Origin: Actinomycetota bacterium
GTDB taxonomy: Bacteria > Actinomycetota > Thermoleophilia > Solirubrobacterales > Solirubrobacteraceae
Direction: 5' to 3'
Length of the DNA: 50,287 nucleotides
NCBI GenBank assembly: GCA_005885515.1
Contig: VAWK01000018.1
Coordinates: 35,934 to 86,220 of the forward strand
Below, one piece after another: positions 7,990 through 15,632 of this stretch. The notes beneath the pieces were generated by a model. It searched no databases. It had not been told where the DNA came from and saw only the letters and a program-made list of their open reading frames with translations. Position 1 is the stretch's first letter. Every line of letters begins with the position of its first letter. The translations under genes and the position numbers were made by a program.

Positions 7990-8774
7990 CCGGCGAGCGG
8001 AGCGAAGCTAGGCTCGCGGCGCTCCACGAAGCTCGCGACACCCTCGGTGAAATCGGGCGCGCCAAAGGAAGCCAGCATCAGGCAGTCGGCAGCGGCGAGC
8101 GCGTCGCCGAGGGTGTGCTCGAAGTCTGCGTACACCTGGCGCTTGATCGTCGCCATGCTCGCCGGCGAGCAGTTGACGGCGAGGTCGCGAGCGTAGGCGA
8201 TCGTCTCATCCAGCAGCTGCTCGGGCGCAAGCGCCCTGTTTATGAGCCCGAGCTCCGCCGCCTCCTGCGCGAGCACGACGCGGCCCGACAGAAGCAGATC
8301 GAGCGCCCGTGCGGGCCCCACGAGGCGCGGCAGGATCCAGGAGATCCCGTGCTCGGCCACCAGCCCGCGGCGCGAGAACGCGGTTGTCAGCTTGGCCCCC
8401 TGGGCGGCGAACCGGATGTCGCACATCAGGGCCTGCACCAGCCCGATGCCGGCGCAGGCTCCGTTGATCGCCGCGACGATCGGCTTCGGCACCGACAGGG
8501 GAAAGGTCTGCGGGCGGCGGACCTGTGTCCGGTGGCGCTCGTCGGAGCCGCCGTCGCTCAGCTCCTGCAGGTGCTGCATGTCCGCGCCGGCGCAGAATCC
8601 CCGGCCTGCACCGGTGACGACGATCACGCGCACCTGCTCGGAGGCGGCGCACCGGTCGAGCAGGCCGAAGTACGCGTGCTCCATCTCATCGGTCCATGCG
8701 TTCAGTCGCTGCGGGCGGTTGAGCGTCAGTAACGCAACGCCGTCGCCGACCGTCATCTGGACGACTTCGCTCAC
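7986..8774 (-). CDS. Enoyl-CoA hydratase/isomerase family protein
   Basis: Crotonase-fold enzyme that hydrates or isomerises acyl-CoA double bonds. Motifs include LNRPQRLNAW at the N-terminus, the oxyanion-hole segments GAGRGFCAGADM and NGACAGIG, and the GLVAEHGISWILPRLVG helix. The two Glu of classical hydratases are not both obvious: one side has AEHG, the other lacks the usual GxxPExG. Hydratase versus isomerase therefore stays open. The GTG at 8774 is chosen because GGAGGGC precedes it; product 262 residues. It is the last gene of the minus-strand run with two acyl-CoA dehydrogenases and a STAS protein, which suggests a beta-oxidation-like task. Confidence 0.9.
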   Translation of the reverse strand: MSEVVQMTVGDGVALLTLNRPQRLNAWTDEMEHAYFGLLDRCAASEQVRVIVVTGAGRGFCAGADMQHLQELSDGGSDERHRTQVRRPQTFPLSVPKPIVAAINGACAGIGLVQALMCDIRFAAQGAKLTTAFSRRGLVAEHGISWILPRLVGPARALDLLLSGRVVLAQEAAELGLINRALAPEQLLDETIAYARDLAVNCSPASMATIKRQVYADFEHTLGDALAAADCLMLASFGAPDFTEGVASFVERREPSFAPLAG

Positions 8775-8847
8775 GACTGCGCCCTCCGGATGGTTGAACG
8801 CCGCCGGATGCTCGAATGCGGATGCGTCAAACGGGCTGCGGCGAGCA

Positions 8848-9201
8848 TCACGGGCGGCCCTTCTCGTCCATGAATGGCAGGTTCTCCTCCGCGCCGGTGA
8901 GCTCGAAGACCCTGCGCACATGCTCCGTCGGGCGGACGAGGCTCAGTGTCCAGCCCTGCTCGGCGGAGCGCTCGTTCAGCACGATGAACAGTCGCAGCGC
9001 CGATGAGTCGATGAACGTGAGGCGGCTGAGGTCGATGACGATCTCACGGACCGAGCGCGCCAGCACGGAGCGCACCTCCTGCTCGAGCTGTGGAGCGGTC
9101 GCGATATCGAGCTCGCCGACGGGCGTCAGCCGGGCGGCGTCTGCCTTCAGCTCGCTGTCGATCTCCAGCGCGCTCCGCTCAGAATCTGCGGCGCCGGTCA
9201 T
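8848..9201 (-). CDS. STAS-domain anti-sigma factor antagonist
   Basis: A 117-residue single STAS domain like SpoIIAA/RsbV. Partner-switching antagonists bind an anti-sigma kinase and are turned off by serine phosphorylation. The signature is TPVGELDIATAPQLEQ at residues 26-41 and FIDSSALRLF around 63-72, with Ser66/Ser67 at the usual phosphorylation spot. Its ATG overlaps the stop codon of the upstream acyl-CoA dehydrogenase as ATGA, so translation is probably coupled. No kinase or phosphatase partner is nearby. The group 2 sigma factor at 21.3 kb is one conceivable downstream target, but nothing in the sequence links them. Confidence 0.88.
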   Translation of the reverse strand: MTGAADSERSALEIDSELKADAARLTPVGELDIATAPQLEQEVRSVLARSVREIVIDLSRLTFIDSSALRLFIVLNERSAEQGWTLSLVRPTEHVRRVFELTGAEENLPFMDEKGRP

Positions 9202-10235
9202 TGCAGCTGTGGAACAGCCAGGCGGGCGGCCCGTTCGGTGAGGATGGTCGCCACGCGGGCTCGCTGGCGCGGGGCGCTCCCCAGGAGCGCGGCGTCGAGC
9301 TGGGCTCGCTTGTACAGCCAATGCACGTCGGCCTCCCACGTGAAACCGATGCCGCCGTGGGCTTGGATGGCGCTCGCCGTTACCTCGCGACCGGCATCGG
9401 ACGCCGCGGCCTTTGCCATCGCCGCGGCCTCCGCCAGCCGCTCGGGGTCTGCGTCGGCGGCCCAGGCCGCAAACGCCGTGTTCGCGCGTGCCTTTTCCGT
9501 GTCAAGGAGCATTTGCGCGCAGCGGTGCGAGACGGCCTGAAAGGAGCCGACCGGAACGCCAAACTGGCGGCGCTCCTTGACGTAGGCCAGCGTCAGCTCG
9601 AGCGCGCGGTCGCACACGCCGACCAGCTCGGAGCTGATCGCCACGAGCGCGCGGTCGACGCCGCCGGCCACGTCGTCCGCGAGCTCCTCGCCCGCGTCCA
9701 GCGAGGCGCTGACCCGCGCCGCCGAGCGCGTCGGGTCAATCGACGCGATGGGGACTAGTTCACACTCCGCCGGCGTAAGCGCGCGCGCCGTCCGGTCCTC
9801 GTACACGAGCACGATCACGTCCGCGTCCGCACCGCCGATGACCAGCTCGGCACCGCCGTCTTCGGCAGCTGCGAGTGCGCCGGTCAGCTCGCCGCGCGCA
9901 AATCCGGGCAGCCAGCGCTCTCGCTGCCGTGGCGAGCCAGCCAGCTCGATCAGTCCAGCTGCCATCGTCGTCGGCAGGAAGGGAACGGCCGCCAACGCGC
10001 GGCCGAGCTCTTCGCACAGGATCGTCAGCTCGAGGCAGCCCAGGCCGAGGCCGCCGTGCTCCTCGGCCACGGCGATGCCCGGCCAGCCCAGGTCGCTGAG
10101 CTCGCGCCACAGCGCCTCATCCGTGCGCCCGGTCTCCGCGAGCTCGCGCACGCGCTCCGGGCGCGAGCGCTCGCCCAGCAGCTCCCGTGCGGTGCGCTTG
10201 ATGTCGCGCTGGTCGTCGGTGAGGCCGAAGTCCAT
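9198..10235 (-). CDS. Acyl-CoA dehydrogenase (short subunit of a pair)
   Basis: Flavin-dependent acyl-CoA dehydrogenase, 345 residues. It opens MDFGLTDDQRDIKRTAREL and has GGLGLGCLELTILCEELGRA, a reduced middle domain and the C-terminal helical domain. That last domain carries RRQFGVPVGSFQAVSHR and IQAHGGIGFTWE. The middle beta-domain is short compared with full-length enzymes (about 380). This matches the beta-type partner of heteromeric dehydrogenases such as those of actinobacterial steroid side-chain breakdown (FadE28/29, ChsE type). It follows the larger subunit by only 7 bases, which favours an alpha-beta complex. Substrate unknown. Confidence 0.92.
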   Translation of the reverse strand: MDFGLTDDQRDIKRTARELLGERSRPERVRELAETGRTDEALWRELSDLGWPGIAVAEEHGGLGLGCLELTILCEELGRALAAVPFLPTTMAAGLIELAGSPRQRERWLPGFARGELTGALAAAEDGGAELVIGGADADVIVLVYEDRTARALTPAECELVPIASIDPTRSAARVSASLDAGEELADDVAGGVDRALVAISSELVGVCDRALELTLAYVKERRQFGVPVGSFQAVSHRCAQMLLDTEKARANTAFAAWAADADPERLAEAAAMAKAAASDAGREVTASAIQAHGGIGFTWEADVHWLYKRAQLDAALLGSAPRQRARVATILTERAARLAVPQLQ

Positions 10236-10242
10236 GCCTGCT

Positions 10243-11394
10243 CTACGCCGCTGCCTTCAAGCGCGGGAGCCCGAGGACGCGCTCGGCGACGATGTTCTTG
10301 AGCACCTCGGTGGTCCCACCCTCGATCGTGTTGCCCCGCGCGCGGAGCAGCTCATAGCTCCAGCTCGTGCCGCCCGTCATCGCTTCCGGGCCGACGATGT
10401 CGACTGCCAGCTGCGTCAGCCTTTGGTTGGTCTCCGACCACAGCCACTTCACCAGCGACCCCTCGGGTCCCGGCTGTCCGTAGCGTTCGACGTCCGTCAG
10501 CCCCTTCCATGCGAGCAGGCGAATCGACTCGCAGCGCACGTGCAGCTCCGCGAGGGAGTCGGCATGCAGAGGGTCCGCCATCAGCCCTCGCTCGGCGGCG
10601 ATCGCGATGAGGTCGTCTAGCAGCTGCCGAAGGCGGATCTGCAGCGCGAAACCCAGCCCCGCGCGCTCGTTCATGAGCGTCGTGAGCGCGACCTTCCAAC
10701 CATTTCCCGCGCCCCCGACCACGTTCGCATCGGGGATCGTCGCCTCCTCGATGAACAGCTCGTTGAACTCGGCCTCACCGGTGATCTGGCGCAGAGGACG
10801 CACCTGCACGGCGTCCTGCTCCATGTCCATGAGGAAGTACGTCAGCCCCTTGTGCTTCTCGGCGTCGACGTCCGTGCGCGCGACCAGCATGCACCACTTG
10901 GCGTGCTGGGCGGCGCTGGTCCACACCTTCTGGCCGCTGACCACCCACTCCTCGCCGCGCTTGACCGCGCGGGTCTTGAGCGACGCGAGGTCCGAGCCGG
11001 CGTCGGGCTCGGAGAAGCCCTGGCACCAGATCTCCTCGGCCGAGAGGATCGGCTCGAGGTAGCGCTCCTTCTGCTCCGGCGTCCCCCACGCCATCAGCGT
11101 CGGGCCTCCGAGCAGAAGCCCCAGGATGTTGGCGGCCATCGGCACCCTCGCCCGGCCGATCTCTTCAAAGTAGATCGCCGATTCGGTCGGCGTGGCACCG
11201 CGGCCGCCGTACTCGACCGGCCAGTGAGGCGCGGCCCAGCCCCCCTCGTACAGGCGCCGCTGCCAGTCGCGCCGCCAGGCCAGCTGCGCGTCCTCGCCCC
11301 CCTCCACCGGCCTGGGCACGGGTGGATTCTCGGCCAGCCAATCGCGCAGCTCGTCGCGAAAGGATGTCTCCTGCTCGCTGAAGGTCAGGTCCAT
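10243..11394 (-). CDS. Acyl-CoA dehydrogenase (long subunit of a pair)
   Basis: A 383-residue flavoprotein dehydrogenase. The N-terminal helical domain includes GGRGATPTESAIYFEEIGRA. The FAD-binding middle domain has QGFSEPDAGSDLASLKT and the WVVSGQKVWTS strand. The C-terminal domain ends in RARGNTIEGGTTEVLKNIVAERVLGLPR, typical for the family. It is the first gene of a minus-strand operon: this gene, a 7-base gap, the short dehydrogenase, an ATGA overlap, the STAS gene, then the hydratase. The pairing suggests it acts as a heterotetramer on a bulky acyl-CoA, by analogy with ChsE enzymes. Confidence 0.93.
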   Translation of the reverse strand: MDLTFSEQETSFRDELRDWLAENPPVPRPVEGGEDAQLAWRRDWQRRLYEGGWAAPHWPVEYGGRGATPTESAIYFEEIGRARVPMAANILGLLLGGPTLMAWGTPEQKERYLEPILSAEEIWCQGFSEPDAGSDLASLKTRAVKRGEEWVVSGQKVWTSAAQHAKWCMLVARTDVDAEKHKGLTYFLMDMEQDAVQVRPLRQITGEAEFNELFIEEATIPDANVVGGAGNGWKVALTTLMNERAGLGFALQIRLRQLLDDLIAIAAERGLMADPLHADSLAELHVRCESIRLLAWKGLTDVERYGQPGPEGSLVKWLWSETNQRLTQLAVDIVGPEAMTGGTSWSYELLRARGNTIEGGTTEVLKNIVAERVLGLPRLKAAA

Positions 11395-11467
11395 TCCTGC
11401 CCGGAGAGCCTACTCCTCCGGGTACCGTTGCGGGCACCCGCGAGGCCACCACGCGAAGGGAGATCAG

Positions 11468-11998
11468 ATGTCAACGAGCGCTGTCGAAGCGCAGCCGTCC
11501 AGCGGCGATCCGATGCGGCACCACAAGCACTACCAGGAAAGCAAGCACGGGCCCTCGCCGTACGCCGGCGGAAGCAGCTTCATGGAGCGCGTCTCCGAGG
11601 CCGTGGCGAGCGGCATGGGCAGCGTCGGGTTTCTCGTGGTCAGCTCGGCCGTGATCGTCGGCTGGGTGCTGTCAAACCACGTCGTGCGCTTCCTTGAAAG
11701 CTCCTGGAAAGGGCTGCTCAACGGGCATGGCTTCGACCCCGCGCCGTTCATCCTCCTGAACCTCGTGTTCTCGGCGGTCGCCTTCTACACGGGGGCGCTG
11801 GTGATCATCGCCCAAAAGGCACAAACCCGGACCGACAAGGCCAACGAGGAAGCGGCCGCCGCGCACCGCGAGGAGCTCTCGACGCGGCAGACCGAACTGC
11901 TCGAAAGGAACACCGAGCTGACCGAACAGATCCATACGCTCACTCAGAGCATGAACGTCCTGACCGAGGAGGTACACGCGGCGACGTGCCACCGCTAG
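11468..11998 (+). CDS. DUF1003 family membrane protein
   Basis: A 176-residue inner-membrane protein. Two transmembrane helices lie at about residues 58-80 (VGFLVVSSAVIVGWVLSN) and 98-116 (ILLNLVFSAVAFYTGALVII). They are followed by QKAQTRTDKANEEAAAAHREE and a coiled coil rich in Glu and Thr to the end. This arrangement, including the S-x-QNR-like DKAN turn after helix 2, is that of DUF1003, whose function is not settled. AAGGGAGATCAG before the ATG is a good ribosome site. Its end overlaps the start of dinB by 13 bases. Confidence 0.85.
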   Translation: MSTSAVEAQPSSGDPMRHHKHYQESKHGPSPYAGGSSFMERVSEAVASGMGSVGFLVVSSAVIVGWVLSNHVVRFLESSWKGLLNGHGFDPAPFILLNLVFSAVAFYTGALVIIAQKAQTRTDKANEEAAAAHREELSTRQTELLERNTELTEQIHTLTQSMNVLTEEVHAATCHR

Positions 11999-13134
11999 GG
12001 GCGACCGACCTTTCCGCGCGCGATCGCCAGCTGCGCGTCGCGCACCTCGACGCCGATGCCTTCTACGTCGCGATCGAGCTGCTGCGCCATCCTGAGCTGC
12101 GCGGCAAGCCGGTCGTGGTGGCCGGCAGCGGTCCGCGCGCGGTCGTGACGACGGCCAGCTACGAGGCGCGCCGGCACGGCGTCGGCTCGGCGCTTCCGGC
12201 CGCGCGTGCCCGGCGTCTGTGTCCGGACGCTGTGTTCCTCCCGCCCGACTTCCGAGCCTACCGCGAGGTGTCCGCAAGGCTGATGCGGCTCGTGCGCTCC
12301 CACGTCGAGAAGGTCGAGGTGGTCGGCCTGGACGAGGCCTACCTCGATCTCGAGGGGCTGTACAGCCCCCGCGCGGCGATGCGGCGCCTGGTAGTCGAGA
12401 TCGAGCGATCGCTGCGCCTGACCTGCTCGGTCGGCGTGGGGCCCAACAAGCTGGTGGCCAAGGTGGCCTCCGACGCGGACAAGCCGGCCGGCTTCGTCGT
12501 CCTGACCCGCGAGCAGGCGTGCGCTCGGTTCGCCTCTTCGCCGCCGGCGATCGTCCCCGGGATCGGTCCCAAGACGGCCGCCCGCCTGGCGGCGCTCGAG
12601 CTGAGGACGCTGGCGGCGCTTGCTGCCGCCCCCCAGGAGCTTCTGATCGCGCACTTCGGGCCAAACATGGGTCGCGAGCTGGCCCGCCGGGCCCGCTTCG
12701 AGCACGACGGCGAGGTCGGCTCGCCGCGCAAGGTCGCATCGGAGTCGCGCGAGCGCACGTTCGACACCGATCTGCGCGACCCCCAGCACATGCGCGAGGC
12801 GCTGGCGCGGATGGCAAGCGAGCTGTGCCACAGCCTCGCCGCGCACCGGCGCATCGGTCGAACGATCGGGATAAAGGTGCGCCTCGACGACTTCACGACG
12901 GTCACGCGCGCGCACACGGTGCCCGAGCCGACCTGCGATCCGGCGCTCGTGTCCGAAGTGGCGCTGCGCCTGCTCTCGCAGTACGCGCCGGCGCGGCCCG
13001 TGCGCCTCCTCGGCGTGCGTGTCGCCGGGCTGAGCGCGGCGGACGCGTCATCTCACGACGCCGAGCCCGCACGCGGCGCGCGCGACTCGACCGGCACAGG
13101 CGGGCGAGCTCGGCAGCTGGGGTTACCGGTCTAG
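11986..13134 (+). CDS. dinB: DNA polymerase IV (Y-family translesion polymerase)
   Basis: Copies past damaged DNA bases with low fidelity. The 382-residue product shows the palm motif HLDADAFYVAIE (metal ligands Asp22 and Asp24), the second catalytic site GLDEAYLDL (Asp116-Glu117), and GVGPNKLVAKVASDADKP. A helix-hairpin-helix (PGIGPKTAARL near 190) and a little-finger domain follow. The final residues QLGLPV resemble the pentapeptide by which DinB binds the sliding clamp. The GTG start at 11986 lies within the end of the DUF1003 gene, with GAGGAGG upstream. No LexA box was recognised nearby, so damage control is not evident. Confidence 0.95.
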   Translation: MPPLGATDLSARDRQLRVAHLDADAFYVAIELLRHPELRGKPVVVAGSGPRAVVTTASYEARRHGVGSALPAARARRLCPDAVFLPPDFRAYREVSARLMRLVRSHVEKVEVVGLDEAYLDLEGLYSPRAAMRRLVVEIERSLRLTCSVGVGPNKLVAKVASDADKPAGFVVLTREQACARFASSPPAIVPGIGPKTAARLAALELRTLAALAAAPQELLIAHFGPNMGRELARRARFEHDGEVGSPRKVASESRERTFDTDLRDPQHMREALARMASELCHSLAAHRRIGRTIGIKVRLDDFTTVTRAHTVPEPTCDPALVSEVALRLLSQYAPARPVRLLGVRVAGLSAADASSHDAEPARGARDSTGTGGRARQLGLPV

Positions 13135-13170
13135 CGCGGCCGCCCGGTGCCGCGCCGCTAGCATCCGCCC

Positions 13171-13974
13171 GTGGGCGCCATCGGCGTAGGCGAGATCGTG
13201 CTCGACTGCGAGCGCAGCGGCGCGGGGCCTCCACTGCTGCTGATCATGGGGATGAGCGGCAGTGCCCTGCACTGGGGCGAGCCCTTCCTGCAGGCGCTGC
13301 GGGCGGACTTCGAGGTGATCGCCTACGACCACCGCGGCGTGGGCGCCAGCAGCCGGCTCGAGGGCGCGCTGACGATCGCGCAGCTCGCAGAGGACGCCGC
13401 CGGCCTGCTCGACGCCCTCGAGGTGGACGCGGCACACGTGCTGGGCATCTCGATGGGCGGAATGGTCGCCCAGGAGCTCGCGCTCGCGCACCCCGAGCGC
13501 GTGCGCACGCTGACGCTCGGCTGCACCTATTGCGGGGGTGAAGGCAGCTCCCTGACCTCCCCCGAGGTGCTGGCGCGGATACTCGAGGCGATGGGCTCCG
13601 GCGACCGCGAGCACGCTCTGCGGACCGCGTGGGAGATAAACGTCTCGGCGGACATGGCCGCCGACGCGGGCGCATATGCGAGTTTCCTCGCGGTCGCCGA
13701 ACGGCGAGCCGTTGCGGTGCCGGTGATCGCGGCGCAGATGCAGGCCATCGCCGCGCACGACACGAGCGCGCGCCTGCCGCGGCTGCGAATCCCCACGCTC
13801 GTCGTGCACGGCAGCGAGGATCAGTTGCTCGCCGTCGAGAACGGCCGGCTGCTGGCTTCGCTGATCCCGGCGGCCCGGCTCGAGATCCTGGCGGGCGCCG
13901 GCCACCTGTTCTTCTGGGAACGCCCTCAGCGCTCGGCGGAGCTGGTGCGCTCGCACGCGGCGGTTCCGGCATAA
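13171..13974 (+). CDS. Alpha/beta hydrolase
   Basis: A 267-residue hydrolase close to the 3-oxoadipate enol-lactonase or esterase branch. The nucleophile elbow is GISMGG (Ser94). The oxyanion segment is IMGMSGSALHW in place of the usual HG. The acid lies in VHGSEDQLL and the catalytic His in GAGHLFFWE. All three triad members are present, so it should be active; substrate unknown. The GTG at 13171 is the only start giving a normal N-terminus. Its stop TAA overlaps an in-frame ATA at which the next hydrolase appears to begin. Confidence 0.88.
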   Translation: MGAIGVGEIVLDCERSGAGPPLLLIMGMSGSALHWGEPFLQALRADFEVIAYDHRGVGASSRLEGALTIAQLAEDAAGLLDALEVDAAHVLGISMGGMVAQELALAHPERVRTLTLGCTYCGGEGSSLTSPEVLARILEAMGSGDREHALRTAWEINVSADMAADAGAYASFLAVAERRAVAVPVIAAQMQAIAAHDTSARLPRLRIPTLVVHGSEDQLLAVENGRLLASLIPAARLEILAGAGHLFFWERPQRSAELVRSHAAVPA

Positions 13975-14837
13975 GCACGGCCGCCCAGGGCACCGCGTTC
14001 AGCATCCGCTCGGACGGACTGACGCTCGCGGGAGATCAGGAAGGAGACGGTCCCGCCGTCGTGCTCATGCACGGCCTCACGGCGACACGGCGCTACGTCG
14101 TGATGGGCTCGCGACTGCTGGCGCGCTCGGGCTTGCGGGTCGTTGCATACGACGCGCGCGGCCACGGGAGCTCCGCACCGGCAGGCGACACTCGCGCCTA
14201 CGGCTATGAGCTGCTCGAACGCGATCTGCAGGCGGTGCTGGACGGGCTTGGGCTGAGCCGCGTGCTCCTGGCGGGCGCCTCGATGGGAGCGCACACGGCG
14301 CTGCGCTTCGCGCTCGCGCATCCCGAGCGCGTGCGCGCGCTGTGCCTGATCACGCCGGCATATGACCCCGCGGCGCGCGAGGACCCGGCCGCGCTGGCCG
14401 CCTGGGACGCTCTCGCCCGCGGCCTGCGTACGGACGGCGTGGAGGGCTTCGTGCGGGCATATGACCTGGCCACGGTCCCAGCGAGGTGGCGGACGACGGT
14501 CGAGCAGGTCCTGCGCCAGCGCCTGGCAGCCCACGAGCATCCGGCTGCAGTGGCCGACGCGCTGGAAGTGGTTCCGCGCTCGCGACCGTTCCAGAGCATG
14601 GGCGAGCTTGCCGGCGTCGCCGCGCCGACCGTGGTCGTGGCCAGCCGCGACGAGGCCGACCCGGGCCATCCGCTGGCCGTCGGCGAGCGCTACGCGCGCG
14701 CGATCCCGCGCGCGCGGCTCGTGGTGGAGGAGGAGGGCTCGCCGATCGCGTGGCGAGGCGGCGCGCTGTCCGGGGTCATCCTCGACCTTGCGCGCGGTGC
14801 CCAAGAGGCTGCCGGGCCCCCAGCGCAGCATACGTGA
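13971..14837 (+). CDS. Alpha/beta hydrolase-like protein, apparent ATA start
   Basis: A second alpha/beta hydrolase, 288 residues if started at ATA 13971. It has LMHGLTATRRYV (oxyanion His-Gly), YDARGHGSS, the elbow GASMGAH with Ser104, and VVVASRDEADPGHP near the acid position. The usual catalytic His near the C-terminus is not there: the segment reads VEEEGSPIAWRGGALSGVI. No ATG, GTG or TTG occurs in frame for at least 30 codons around the expected N-terminus. The junction reads GGCATAAGC, so one G-to-A change from GGCATGAGC would turn an ATGA overlap into ATAA while keeping the upstream stop. It may be weakly translated by coupling, or be an early pseudogene. Confidence 0.7.
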   Translation: MSTAAQGTAFSIRSDGLTLAGDQEGDGPAVVLMHGLTATRRYVVMGSRLLARSGLRVVAYDARGHGSSAPAGDTRAYGYELLERDLQAVLDGLGLSRVLLAGASMGAHTALRFALAHPERVRALCLITPAYDPAAREDPAALAAWDALARGLRTDGVEGFVRAYDLATVPARWRTTVEQVLRQRLAAHEHPAAVADALEVVPRSRPFQSMGELAGVAAPTVVVASRDEADPGHPLAVGERYARAIPRARLVVEEEGSPIAWRGGALSGVILDLARGAQEAAGPPAQHT

Positions 14838-14854
14838 TAACGTACATCTGTATG
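14831..14854. promoter_or_regulatory. Inverted repeat before the methyltransferase start
   Basis: TACGT-N4-ACGTA (14831-14844) is a perfect dyad. It sits within a wider CATAC...GTATG pair whose right arm includes the start codon region. It lies between the hydrolase stop and the methyltransferase ATG and could be a repressor site. TCTGTATGT here also occurs in the TetR operator region near 29.03 kb, which is only a weak hint of common control. Confidence 0.3.
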
Positions 14855-15625
14855 TCAGCCACGCGGCAGTGGGATGGGCAGAGTTATGACCGCATCTCGG
14901 GGCCGATGGAGGCGCTGGGGCGCGGCGTGCTCGCGCGGCTGCAGCTGCGGGGCGACGAGACGGTGCTGGACGCTGGATGCGGCTCCGGGCGGATCACCCA
15001 GGCGCTGCTAGAGCGGCTCCCGCGCGGCCGGGTGATCGCGGTGGATGTGTCCCACTCGATGCTCGCGGCCGCCTCCGAGCGGCTGGCCGGCGCGCCTCAA
15101 ACGCGCGATGGCAGGCTCGAGCTGCGCTTGGCGGATCTGCTCGAGCTCGAGCTCGCCGCGCCGGTGGATGCCGTGCTGTCGACCGCGACGTTTCACTGGG
15201 TCGCCGACCACGACACCCTGTTCCGGCGCCTGCGCGGCGTGCTCCGCGACGGCGGTCGCCTCGTGGCGCAGTGCGGGGGGCGGGGGAACATCGACGGTCT
15301 GCGCGGCCGCGCCCGCTCCGTGCAGGAGCGGCCGCCGTATGCCGCGCACTTCAGCGACTGGCGGCCGCCGTGGAACTACGCCGCCCCCGCGCCGACGCTC
15401 GCGCGGCTGCTGCGCGCGGGCTTCGCCGAGGCCGAGTGCTGGCTCACGCCGGCGCCGTGCGAGCCCGAGCACCCGCGGGAGTTCCTGGCCACGATCGTGC
15501 TGGGCCCGCATGTCCAGCACCTGCCCGAGCAGCTGCGCGAGCCGTTCATGGACGAGGTGCTCGCCGAGCTCGGGAAGCCGGTGATCGTGGACTACGTGCG
15601 CCTCAACATCGACGCCATCGTCTGA
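14852..15625 (+). CDS. SAM-dependent methyltransferase
   Basis: A 257-residue class I methyltransferase, similar in layout to trans-aconitate methyltransferases. The SAM site is VLDAGCGSGRIT (motif I), followed by VIAVDVSHSMLAAA. Motif IV is PVDAVLSTATFHWVADH and a conserved RLRGVLRDGGRLVAQCGG follows. The opening ATRQWDGQSYDRISGPMEALG is common in this group. The C-terminal half (ERPPYAAHFSDWRPPWNYAAP) probably makes the acceptor pocket. The ATG at 14852 gives a natural N-terminus. The acceptor is unknown; it is convergent with the ABC exporter gene. Confidence 0.88.
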   Translation: MSATRQWDGQSYDRISGPMEALGRGVLARLQLRGDETVLDAGCGSGRITQALLERLPRGRVIAVDVSHSMLAAASERLAGAPQTRDGRLELRLADLLELELAAPVDAVLSTATFHWVADHDTLFRRLRGVLRDGGRLVAQCGGRGNIDGLRGRARSVQERPPYAAHFSDWRPPWNYAAPAPTLARLLRAGFAEAECWLTPAPCEPEHPREFLATIVLGPHVQHLPEQLREPFMDEVLAELGKPVIVDYVRLNIDAIV

Positions 15626-15632
15626 CCGCTGC

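Noticed and set aside
12219-13541. 440-codon plus-strand frame overlapping dinB and a hydrolase
   Set aside because: Arg/Ala-rich out-of-frame reading of two well-supported genes.
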